Shown here one piece after another: positions 51,492 to 59,245 of a DNA stretch of 64,000 bases. Positions within the stretch are counted from its first letter, which is position 1; each line of letters starts with the position of its first letter. The notes beneath the pieces are model-generated. The model did not search any database, had not been told where the DNA came from, and was given only the letters and a program-made list of their open reading frames with translations. Both the position numbers and the translations under genes were made by a program. The DNA comes from JACRCG01 sp964524835 (lineage in GTDB: Bacteria > Desulfobacterota > Desulfuromonadia > Geobacterales > Pseudopelobacteraceae): positions 58,983-122,982 of the forward strand of contig CAZGEG010000012.1 in assembly GCA_964524835.1 (NCBI GenBank), read 5' to 3'.

Positions 51492-52848
51492 ACAGCTGAC
51501 AGCTTTTAAAGCCTATGACATTCGCGGTCTCGTGCCGGATGAACTGAATGACGACATAGCCTATCGGCTTGGCCGGTCCTATGCCGATGAATTTTTACCC
51601 CGCAACGTTATTGTCGGCAGGGACGTCCGGCTGGAAAGTCCGTTGTTGTCGACGGCACTCTGCCGTGGGCAGAATGACGGCGGTTCCAATGTAATCGATA
51701 TCGGTCTCTGCGGCACTGAAGAGGTCTACTTTCAAACCTTTCACCGTCAGGTCGATGGCGGCATCATGATCACTGCCAGCCATAACCCCAAAGGGCACAA
51801 CGGCATGAAGCTTGTGCGTGAAGGGTCTCGCCCTATAAGCGGCGACAGCGGCCTGTTTGCATTGCGCGACCGGATATCGGCGAACAGTTTTATTGAAAAT
51901 GCTGTAAAGGGGAAGACTGTTTCTGATCCCGCCAAGGGCGATTACATCAGCCATCTGCTTGGTTATGTCACCCCATCAATCCTTAAACCGCTCCGGATTG
52001 TGGCCAATCCGGGAAAAGGCGGAGCAGGAACGGTGATCAGGCAGTTGGAAAAGCACCTTCCCTTTCAGTTCACCCTGATTCAAGAGGAGCCGGACGGTAC
52101 CTTTCCCAATGGCATCCCCAATCCACTCCACCCTGAAAACAGGGCGGCAACCGCACAGGCGGTGATCAGCCACAAGGCTGATCTGGGTATCGCCTGGGAT
52201 GGCGATTTCGACCGCTGTTTCCTTTTTGACGCCCAGGGCCGTTTCATCGAGGGGTATTATCTGGTCGGCCTGCTGGCAGAAGTCCTGCTGGTCAATAATC
52301 CAGGATCAAAGATAATCCATGACCCCCGGCTTACCTGGAACACTATTGAGCAGGTTGAACTGGCCGGTGGAATTGCGGTACAATCCAAGACCGGCCACGC
52401 CTTTATAAAAGAACGGATGCGCGCGGAAGACGCTGTTTATGGCGGCGAGATGAGCGCCCATCACTACTTCCGTGAATTTGCCTACTGTGACAGCGGTATG
52501 ATCCCGTGGCTGCTCATAACCGAACTTATGTCGCGCACCGGAAGGACTCTGGCACAACTGGTGGATCAACGTATGGCGGCCTATCCCTGCAGCGGCGAAA
52601 TCAACTATCGGGTAACTGATATACAAAACGTACTAGAATGTGTCATAAAGCGTTTTTCAGTTGACCGGCCGACAATTGACAAAACAGATGGCATCAGCAT
52701 GGAATTCGCGGATTGGCGTTTCAATATGCGCAGTTCCAACACGGAACCGCTTCTGCGGCTGAATGTAGAGACAAGGGGAGATGCTGTTGTACTTGGCCGG
52801 CATCTTGGCGATATCGAAAATATTATCAAGGAGTTTCTAAGCACATGA
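51478..52848 (+). CDS. manB: Phosphomannomutase (alpha-D-phosphohexomutase family)
   Basis: 456 residues. Active-site Ser loop TASHNPKGHNGMKLVREG, metal-binding DGDFDRCFLFD, and GGEMSAHHYFREFAYCDSG in the substrate domain, then the C-terminal phosphate loop RSSNTEPLLRLNVE. It converts mannose-6-phosphate to mannose-1-phosphate for GDP-mannose. ATG 51478 has GAGG six bases upstream. Overlaps gmd by four bases (ATGA). Confidence 0.95.
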   Translation: MAEVEQLTAFKAYDIRGLVPDELNDDIAYRLGRSYADEFLPRNVIVGRDVRLESPLLSTALCRGQNDGGSNVIDIGLCGTEEVYFQTFHRQVDGGIMITASHNPKGHNGMKLVREGSRPISGDSGLFALRDRISANSFIENAVKGKTVSDPAKGDYISHLLGYVTPSILKPLRIVANPGKGGAGTVIRQLEKHLPFQFTLIQEEPDGTFPNGIPNPLHPENRAATAQAVISHKADLGIAWDGDFDRCFLFDAQGRFIEGYYLVGLLAEVLLVNNPGSKIIHDPRLTWNTIEQVELAGGIAVQSKTGHAFIKERMRAEDAVYGGEMSAHHYFREFAYCDSGMIPWLLITELMSRTGRTLAQLVDQRMAAYPCSGEINYRVTDIQNVLECVIKRFSVDRPTIDKTDGISMEFADWRFNMRSSNTEPLLRLNVETRGDAVVLGRHLGDIENIIKEFLST

Positions 52849-53963
52849 AAAAGGCACTCATCACCGGCATCACCGGTCAGGATGGATCGTACCTGGCGGA
52901 ATTACTTCTGGAGAAGGGCTACGAAGTTCACGGCATCAAACGTCGGGCCTCATTGTTCAACACTCAGCGGGTTGACCACATTTATCAGGATCCGCACATT
53001 AAAGACGCCCATTTCAAGCTGCATTACGGTGACTTGACCGACTCTTCAAATCTGACCCGCATCATGCAGGAAGTCCAGCCTGATGAGGTCTATAATCTGG
53101 GCGCACAGTCTCATGTAGCGGTAAGCTTTGAATCACCGGAATACACTGTCGAGGCTGATGGTGTCGGCACACTGCGCATGCTTGAGGCAATTCGCTTGCT
53201 GGGCCTGGATAAACAGACCCGCTTCTATCAGGCGTCAACCTCCGAACTGTACGGCCTGGTTCAGGAAACCCCTCAAAAAGAAACCACCCCCTTTTATCCC
53301 CGTTCACCCTACGCCGTTGCCAAGCTGTATGCCTACTGGATTACGGTCAATTACCGTGAAGCATACGGCATGTATGCCTGCAACGGGATCCTGTTTAACC
53401 ACGAATCTCCACGGCGCGGCGAAACTTTTGTCACCCGCAAGATAACACGCGGACTTGCCAATATTGCGCAAGGCCTGGAAGAGTGCCTCTACATGGGCAA
53501 CATCGATTCTTTGCGCGACTGGGGGCATGCCAAGGATTACGTAAAGATGCAATGGATGATGCTGCAGCAGGATAAGCCGGAAGATTTTGTTATTGCCACC
53601 GGTCTCCAGTACACGGTGCGCCAGTTTATCACCTGGGCGGCGACAGAATTGGGGATAACACTTCGATTCGAAGGTCAGGGTGTAGACGAGATTGCCACGG
53701 TTGTCTCCGTTGAAGGCGAAAAGGCTCCTGCGGTAAAAGCGGGTGATGTCGTTGTACGCATCGACCCTCGTTACTTCCGTCCGTCCGAGGTTGAAACCCT
53801 GCTGGGCGATCCTACTAAGGCAAAAGAAAAGCTCGGTTGGGTTCCGGAAATAACTGCCCAGGAAATGTGTGCTGAAATGGTCGCGAACGATCTGGAAGAG
53901 GCGCAGCGCCACGCTGTACTGAAATCGCATGGTTTTAGTGTCGCGGTAAGTACGGAGCATTGA
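52845..53963 (+). CDS. gmd: GDP-mannose 4,6-dehydratase
   Basis: 372 residues. NADP-binding ALITGITGQDGSYLAELLLEKGYEVHGIKRRAS, STSELYG, YPRSPYAVAKLYAYWITVNYREAYGM with the YxxxK catalytic pair, and FNHESPRRGETFVTRKI. It makes GDP-4-keto-6-deoxymannose, precursor of GDP-L-fucose and GDP-D-rhamnose. Start shares ATGA with the end of manB. Confidence 0.96.
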   Translation: MKKALITGITGQDGSYLAELLLEKGYEVHGIKRRASLFNTQRVDHIYQDPHIKDAHFKLHYGDLTDSSNLTRIMQEVQPDEVYNLGAQSHVAVSFESPEYTVEADGVGTLRMLEAIRLLGLDKQTRFYQASTSELYGLVQETPQKETTPFYPRSPYAVAKLYAYWITVNYREAYGMYACNGILFNHESPRRGETFVTRKITRGLANIAQGLEECLYMGNIDSLRDWGHAKDYVKMQWMMLQQDKPEDFVIATGLQYTVRQFITWAATELGITLRFEGQGVDEIATVVSVEGEKAPAVKAGDVVVRIDPRYFRPSEVETLLGDPTKAKEKLGWVPEITAQEMCAEMVANDLEEAQRHAVLKSHGFSVAVSTEH

Positions 53964-53966
53964 TTC

Positions 53967-54052
53967 GGTGAGGGGTAAAGCGTGAGGGGTGAGGGGTAAA
54001 GTGTGAGGGGTAAAGTGTGAGGGGTAAAGTGTGAGGGGTGAGGGGTGAAGCG
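53967..54052. repeat. GTGAGGGGTAAA-type repeat array upstream of the four-helix-bundle gene
   Basis: About seven variable copies of TGAGGGGTAAAG / TGAGGGGTGAGG in a row. The last units supply the GAGGGG ribosome site and the GTG start codon (54045) of the next gene. Reverse-oriented relatives occur in fcl at about 54448-54475 and 55107-55157. Confidence 0.85.
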
Positions 54053-54407
54053 GAAACATCATGAGTTGCGGGCATGGCAGGATGCCATCTCACTGGTAAA
54101 GGATATTTACCAGATTACTGCCTCTTTCCCAAAAGAAGAAATTTATGCATTGACCAGTCAGATGCGTCGGGCAGCAGTATCTATACCCAGTAACATAGCT
54201 GAAGGCGCCGCTCGGACGGGCGATAAAGAATTTTTACAATTTCTTTCCATCAGTCGTGGTTCTCTGAGTGAGCTGGAAACACAACTAATCATAGCAAAGG
54301 AACTTGGATATATGCTGGCGTTAGACGACATCATTCTGAAGATAGACGGTCTTTTCGGTCTATTGGGAGGACTGATGAAATCGCTACGCGCAAGGAACTT
54401 AAAATGA
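54045..54407 (+). CDS. Four-helix bundle protein (23S rRNA intervening-sequence family)
   Basis: 120 residues. KHHELRAWQDAISLVKDIYQIT, FPKEEIYALTSQMRRAAVSIPSNIAEGAARTGDKEFLQFLSISRGSLSELETQLIIAKELGYM is the diagnostic pattern (TIGR02436-type; SIPSNIAEG) of proteins encoded in 23S rRNA intervening sequences and as stand-alone genes. Function is unknown. It lies between gmd and fcl, overlapping fcl by four bases (ATGA), with its start codon formed by a repeat array. Confidence 0.9.
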   Translation: MKRKHHELRAWQDAISLVKDIYQITASFPKEEIYALTSQMRRAAVSIPSNIAEGAARTGDKEFLQFLSISRGSLSELETQLIIAKELGYMLALDDIILKIDGLFGLLGGLMKSLRARNLK

Positions 54408-55534
54408 CACCTAATGTATCACTCCTAAGCCCTAACAACACATCATCTCACTCCTCACCCCCCACCCCTCACGGGATGCCGCGCAACGCGCGCATCTTCG
54501 TCGCCGGTTCAAAAGGCCTGGTCGGTTCCGCACTTGTCAGGCAGTTGACCTCGCGTGGCTACACCAATCTCCTGCTGCCCGAAATCAAGGAGCTTGATCT
54601 GACCAGCCAAACGGCTGTTGCGGATTTTTTTCAGCGGGAAAAACCGGAATACGTCTTTCTGGCGGCCGCCAAGGTTGGCGGCATCCACGCCAATAACACC
54701 TATCCCGCCGAATTCATCTACCTGAATCTGGCCATCCAGAACAACGTCATTCACCAGTCATATCTGCATGGAGTCAAGCGACTGCTGTTTCTCGGCTCGT
54801 CATGCATATATCCACAGATGTCACCACAACCGATGAAGGAGGAGTATCTCCTTACCGGGCTGTTAGAGCCGACCAACGAACCATATGCCATTGCGAAAAT
54901 CGCCGGCATCAAGATGTGCGAATCGTACAACCGCCAGTACGGCACTAGATTCATTGCCGTCATGCCGACCAATCTCTACGGGCCGGGCGACAACTTCCAC
55001 CCGGAAAACAGCCATGTCCTCCCCGCCCTGATCCGCCGTTTTCACGAGGCAAAAATGAAGCAGGAGGCAAAACGTAAGGAGTCAGGAGTGAAGAGTAAGG
55101 CCGCTACCTCACCCCTCACCCCTCACCCCCCACTCTTGACCCCTGACTCCTCACAGGACGACGCAGTCGTCATATGGGGAAGCGGTACGCCGCGTCGCGA
55201 GTTGCTGTATGTAGATGACATGGCCGGCGGCTGTATGCACCTGATGGAGCTGGCTGATGAGCAGATTGCCCCGGAGCTGCTGAGTTATCCCAAGCCCTGT
55301 TTCGTCAACCTCGGAACAGGGGAGGATGTCACCATTCGTGAGCTGGCCGAAACGGTCCGTTCGGTGGTTGGCTATACGGGAAGCCTGGTTTTCGATGCGT
55401 CAAAACCGGACGGTACGCCCCGCAAACTTCAGGACGTGTCCCGAATGCGCAGCCTTGGCTGGCGGCATAAGGTCGATCTTGAAGATGGTATCCGGATGAC
55501 GTATCGGTGGTATTTAGAGAATATCGCAGTATGA
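54404..55534 (+). CDS. fcl: GDP-L-fucose synthase with repeat-derived insertions
   Basis: 376 residues, longer than the usual ~310-320. Core: RIFVAGSKGLVGSALVRQLTSRG, AAAKVGGIHANNTYPAEFIYLNL, GSSCIYPQ, EPTNEPYAIAKIAGIKMCESYNRQYG (YxxxK), NLYGPGDNFHPENSHVLPALIRRFHEAK and VIWGSGTPRRELLYVDDMA. Two extras: a 24-residue N-terminal leader (TPNVSLLSPNNTSSHSSPPTPHG) from repeat DNA, and an internal insert of about 30 residues after RFHEAKMKQ, encoded by an imperfect palindrome at 55076-55151. Translation from ATG 54404 fits its AAGGAA site and ATGA coupling; ATG 54476 has no good site. It epimerises and reduces GDP-4-keto-6-deoxymannose to GDP-L-fucose. Confidence 0.93.
   Translation: MTPNVSLLSPNNTSSHSSPPTPHGMPRNARIFVAGSKGLVGSALVRQLTSRGYTNLLLPEIKELDLTSQTAVADFFQREKPEYVFLAAAKVGGIHANNTYPAEFIYLNLAIQNNVIHQSYLHGVKRLLFLGSSCIYPQMSPQPMKEEYLLTGLLEPTNEPYAIAKIAGIKMCESYNRQYGTRFIAVMPTNLYGPGDNFHPENSHVLPALIRRFHEAKMKQEAKRKESGVKSKAATSPLTPHPPLLTPDSSQDDAVVIWGSGTPRRELLYVDDMAGGCMHLMELADEQIAPELLSYPKPCFVNLGTGEDVTIRELAETVRSVVGYTGSLVFDASKPDGTPRKLQDVSRMRSLGWRHKVDLEDGIRMTYRWYLENIAV
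55076..55151. repeat. Palindromic in-frame insertion in fcl
   Basis: Arms AGGAGTCAGGAGTGAAGAGT (55077-55096) and ACTCTTGACCCCTGACTCCT (55132-55151) pair with two mismatches. The loop holds TCACCCCTCACCCC-type units related to the array at 53967-54052. The element is bounded by coding sequence in frame and contains no stop. Confidence 0.85.
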
Positions 55535-56487
55535 AGCGCGCCCTGATTTGCGGGATTTCCGGGCAGGACGGTACCTACCTTGCCCGGTTGCTGCTCGACA
55601 AGGGGTATGAAGTTCACGGCACGGCCCGTGATGCCCAGATGTCGACATTTTACAATCTTCACCAGATCGGAATAAAGGATCAAATCACCTTTCATTCCAT
55701 GGCGCTCAACGATTTCAGAAGTGTCCTGCAGGTTTTTGTCAGGGTTCAACCTGATGAAGTCTACAATCTTGCCGGCCAAAGCTCTGTGGGACTCTCTTTC
55801 GATCAGCCGGTGGAGACACTGGAAAGCATCAGTGTCGGAACTCTCAACCTGCTGGAGGCAATCCGCTTCACCGGCCGGCCGATCAAGCTCTATAACGCCG
55901 GCTCCAGCGAATGTTTCGGCAACACCGATGGGCAACCGGCGGATGAAGAAACTCCCTTCCGCCCTCGCAGCCCCTATGCGGTAGCCAAGGCGACCGCATT
56001 CTGGGAGGTGGCCAACTACCGCGAGGCCTACAGCCTCTTTGCCTGCACCGGCATTCTTTTCAACCACGAATCCCCCCTGCGTCCCGAGCGCTTCGTCACG
56101 CAGAAGATCGTCAAGTCCGTCTGTCGCATCGCCGCCGGCAGCCATGAGAAATTGCAGCTTGGCAACATCTCCATTGCTCGTGACTGGGGGTGGGCGCCTG
56201 ATTATGTCGAGGCAATGTGGCTGATGCTCCAGCAGGACAGTGCTGACGACTATGTGATCGCTTCCGGGGAGACAAACACGCTGCAGGATTTTGTCGCCGC
56301 CGTTTTTGAAACGCAAGGGCTGGACTGGCGCGAACATGTTATGAGCGATCCAACACTGATACGACCGTCCGAGATTATGGTCAGCCGGGGGGATGCATCG
56401 AAAGCAGCTCGCGTTCTGGGATGGTGTGCCCGCTACCGGATGCGGGACGTGGCGAGGATGATGGTTGAGCAGGCCATAATTCACTGA
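55531..56487 (+). CDS. Second GDP-mannose 4,6-dehydratase-like SDR protein
   Basis: 318 residues. ALICGISGQDGTYLARLLLDKGYEVHGTARDAQ, NLAGQSSVGLSFDQP, NAGSSECFG, RPRSPYAVAKATAFWEVANYREAYSLFACTGILFNHESPLRPERFVTQKI. It resembles gmd but is shorter (lacks the ~50 C-terminal residues) and diverged in the nucleotide-binding regions. It could be a second 4,6-dehydratase or a GDP-4-keto-6-deoxymannose reductase making GDP-D-rhamnose. Start overlaps fcl (ATGA). Confidence 0.82.
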   Translation: MKRALICGISGQDGTYLARLLLDKGYEVHGTARDAQMSTFYNLHQIGIKDQITFHSMALNDFRSVLQVFVRVQPDEVYNLAGQSSVGLSFDQPVETLESISVGTLNLLEAIRFTGRPIKLYNAGSSECFGNTDGQPADEETPFRPRSPYAVAKATAFWEVANYREAYSLFACTGILFNHESPLRPERFVTQKIVKSVCRIAAGSHEKLQLGNISIARDWGWAPDYVEAMWLMLQQDSADDYVIASGETNTLQDFVAAVFETQGLDWREHVMSDPTLIRPSEIMVSRGDASKAARVLGWCARYRMRDVARMMVEQAIIH

Positions 56488-56520
56488 AGCCGGAGACCGT
56501 CTGCCGTCAGAAACGGAGGA

Positions 56521-56675
56521 AAGCGCGCTGGCGCTTAATGGTTGATCTGGTGAATATGGCTACGCTTTCCTGCGCGGGGTAAGGTGACCTGCGACAGATC
56601 CGTGTGGCCTTGGGATTGGATGGGTGAATGGCAGAAAGACAAGCCTGACCCTAAGGATTTACTGTTCTCTACTCT
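56521..56675. repeat. Degenerate repeats upstream of the ORF6N gene
   Basis: A weak hairpin AAGCGC/GCGCTT (56521-56536) follows gmd2 and could end the operon, but has no T-run. A GAATGGCAGAAAGACAAGCC-TGACCC-TAAGGATTT segment (about 56625-56662) recurs in altered form downstream of the ORF6N gene (about 57534-57581). Confidence 0.55.
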
Positions 56676-56712
56676 ACCCTCAGGGTTCCCTTTAAATCTT
56701 TTGGAGCAAAAT

Positions 56713-57255
56713 ATGAGCATTGTAACGTTTGAAGCTGTCGAAGAAAAGATTCTTACTATCAGAGGTGTGCAGATTATCCTTGATAGTGATGTGGCTGAAA
56801 TATATGGTGTTGAGACTCGCGACATTAACAAGGCGGTCAAAAACAACCCTGATAAATTTCCGGTTGGCTACATCTTTGAACTTGATACAGAGGAATTTGA
56901 TGATTTGCGGTGTAAATTTTCCACCGCAAAATTTTCAAAGACGAGAGTATCGCCAAAAGCTTTTACCGAAAAGGGCTTGTATATGATTGCCACCATCCTT
57001 AAAAGCGCTCAAGCCACCCAAACTACCATTGCCATCATCGAAACATTTGCAAAGATCAAGGCACTTTCTAGCACCATCAGGGCATTGACAACAGTGCAAG
57101 AGAAGCAGGAACAGCAGACACTTATGCAAAGAAGCGGACAGATTATTGCCGAAATACTTGACGATGATTTGGTCACAAACGAAAGCGAAACGACAATTGA
57201 GCTTAATTTTGCTGTGCTGAAATTCAAACACACTATCAAAAAGAAGAAGAAATGA
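56713..57255 (+). CDS. ORF6N-domain protein
   Basis: 180 residues from ATG 56713 (GGAG seven bases upstream). N-terminal ORF6N domain: EEKILTIRGVQIILDSDVAEIYGVETRDINKAVKNNPDKFPVGYIFELDTEEFDDLRCKFSTAKF, ending VSPKAFTEKGLYMIATILKS. A helical tail ends in polylysine. ORF6N domains occur in phages and mobile elements and are proposed DNA-binding modules. The gene is flanked by related CTGACC-type repeats, suggesting a small mobile or relict unit. Confidence 0.88.
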   Translation: MSIVTFEAVEEKILTIRGVQIILDSDVAEIYGVETRDINKAVKNNPDKFPVGYIFELDTEEFDDLRCKFSTAKFSKTRVSPKAFTEKGLYMIATILKSAQATQTTIAIIETFAKIKALSSTIRALTTVQEKQEQQTLMQRSGQIIAEILDDDLVTNESETTIELNFAVLKFKHTIKKKKK

Positions 57256-57702
57256 ACCATAATGACAACTTGCCATCTTGCCATCTTGCCATCTTGGAAC
57301 CCTGACCCCAAAGTTGTTTCTTGTGGCAGAGGTTCACAGCAGTTGCAGTAGAAGTTAACCCTGACCTCGGAGGTGTTCCTGGAACCGCCGATGCACGCAG
57401 AGATAACAGGAAACAGTACTATGGTTTCTAATTCAAAATTAAACATTCAAAATTCATAATTGAATTTCTGTGTGGAAGTGGTGGGGGTAGAGGATGAAAA
57501 TAAGGTTGTCCACTTTTTCGCGTTTGGTTGGGCGAATGGCAAAGTCAAGCCTGACCATAAAGATTCTGACCCTAAAGATTTCTGGGTAAGTTTTGAAATG
57601 AATTTGCATTAAACTGGTGAGTGTCCCCAATTTCCCCCCAGATCATCTGCCCCCCTCAGATCATCGGAACCCATTTACTGCAACGAGGAGCAGAATAGCG
57701 CA
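57256..57702. other. Repeat-rich intergenic region before the polysaccharide cluster
   Basis: No convincing gene. Holds three tandem TTGCCATC units (57270-57293), CCTGACCCC- and CCTGACCTCGG-type fragments, and a second CAAGCCTGACC...CTGACCCTAAAGATTT segment (57534-57581) resembling the one before the ORF6N gene. A GAGGAG ribosome site for the flippase gene lies at its right end. A promoter for the cluster is expected but not obvious. Confidence 0.55.
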
Positions 57703-59244
57703 ATGAAGCCAGGAAGTAGTGTACTAAAAAATAGTATAGGCATATTTATAAGTAGAATCTTAACTACTGTAGTTGCCTTTATAAGTATTCCTATTATTGT
57801 GCAAAAGCTTGGCATTGAAGGATATGGAGTATGGGAATCGATAATTGCTATTTCTGTAATTAGTAATGTTTTTCAAGGATCTATAAGTGGTGTGCTCTTG
57901 TGGTTGGTTTCGAATGCTTATGGAATTAATGACATTAAGCAAGTTCGTAATTATGTGAGCATGTCGGTTTTTGTTTCATTAGTACTTTTTTTAATAATTA
58001 CTCCAGCTGCTTGGTTTGGAAAAAGTTTTTTGGTCAAACTGTTTAATATACCAACTGAGTTAATTCCGACAGCAGCTTGGATTTTGCCTTGTATTGTTGG
58101 ATTAATGCTACTTGGGACTATACCTGAAATATTAGCTTCATTGCTTAGCGGATATCAGCGAGCAGGTGCGACGATACTTACTCAGTCTATCGCAGTTGCA
58201 ACAAACAACATTATCGTAATTTTCTGCCTGATGTCTGGATTTGGTTTTTTGAGTTTGTTGATCGGCTTCGCGGCGGGTTTTCTGATTTCTACTGTTGGTT
58301 TGTATCTTATTGCAATCCGTACGGTAGGTAAATTTACTCTAATGCCCAAAATCCCAAGCAGAGCTGTGATTAACAAGGTTGCACCATATGCTGGATTTAT
58401 GTTGATTGGAGCCTTGTCAATAGCTTTGAGAGACCAAGCTGATAAAATAATTCTTTCATCAGTAGCATCTCCTGTATGGACCGGTTATTACGGTATTGCT
58501 GCAAGATTAGCAGGTGTTGTAACAATCGTCTGTACTTTCTTTTATGTCCCTACAATAGCAGCAGCAGGTTCGTTATTTTCTAAAAATGACCATGATGGCA
58601 TTCTGATGCTATATGATGATGTTATTACTATGATCTCATTTGTCGTTGGCCTCGTAGTTGTCATTGTTGGAGGGCTGTATGATCGCATAATATTTTTATG
58701 GATTGGCAAACTATTTCCTGATATGGGGCTGATTTTGTTTTTGCTTCTACTAGGAAACGGTGTCGCAGTCATTCTTACAGGTGCCGCTTCTTCAGTTTGC
58801 AAGGGGATGGGTCTTGTAAGGATCGAAACAATTTATATTATTATTAGTTTGGTCTTGAATATTATTTTGAAATTGACGTTCGTTCCATTATTTGGAGCTA
58901 TCGGCTCGATTGCTTCAACAGCTGTGAGTTGGTCTGTCTCATCAGTTTGTTTTGTGTATCTTTTACATAAGCAAACGGACATACCTTTGGCCAGTTCCGT
59001 AAAGGCTTTCAAAACATTGTTGATAATTGCGTTCTGTGTTTGTATGGCGCGGTATTTCACTTTTTTAGTGCCAATTGAATCAGATAAATATGCGGTCTTT
59101 CTTTCGTCATTTGGGTTCGGAACCGTCTTGTCTCTTATGTTTACACTACTTATGTTCTGGTCAAAAGTTCTGCCAAAGAAGACATTACAGAAATACGGTC
59201 AGTTAATTATGGATAAGACACTCAGAAGATTCGTAAGGGTTTAA
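57703..59244 (+). CDS. wzx: Wzx-like polysaccharide flippase (MATE/MOP superfamily)
   Basis: 513 residues with about 12-14 hydrophobic helices, no soluble domain. The first half begins NSIGIFISRILTTVVAFISIPIIVQKLGIEGYGVWESI, the polysaccharide-transporter (PST) entry pattern; another conserved turn is LRDQADKIILSSVASPVWTGYYGIAARLAGVV. It would flip undecaprenyl-linked repeat units. The codon use is A+T-rich, unlike the manC-gmd genes. Confidence 0.88.
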   Translation: MKPGSSVLKNSIGIFISRILTTVVAFISIPIIVQKLGIEGYGVWESIIAISVISNVFQGSISGVLLWLVSNAYGINDIKQVRNYVSMSVFVSLVLFLIITPAAWFGKSFLVKLFNIPTELIPTAAWILPCIVGLMLLGTIPEILASLLSGYQRAGATILTQSIAVATNNIIVIFCLMSGFGFLSLLIGFAAGFLISTVGLYLIAIRTVGKFTLMPKIPSRAVINKVAPYAGFMLIGALSIALRDQADKIILSSVASPVWTGYYGIAARLAGVVTIVCTFFYVPTIAAAGSLFSKNDHDGILMLYDDVITMISFVVGLVVVIVGGLYDRIIFLWIGKLFPDMGLILFLLLLGNGVAVILTGAASSVCKGMGLVRIETIYIIISLVLNIILKLTFVPLFGAIGSIASTAVSWSVSSVCFVYLLHKQTDIPLASSVKAFKTLLIIAFCVCMARYFTFLVPIESDKYAVFLSSFGFGTVLSLMFTLLMFWSKVLPKKTLQKYGQLIMDKTLRRFVRV

Positions 59245-59245
59245 T

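Noticed and set aside
53967..54052. TGAGGGGTAAA array as CRISPR
   Set aside because: No spacers; the units are immediate tandem copies of variable length.
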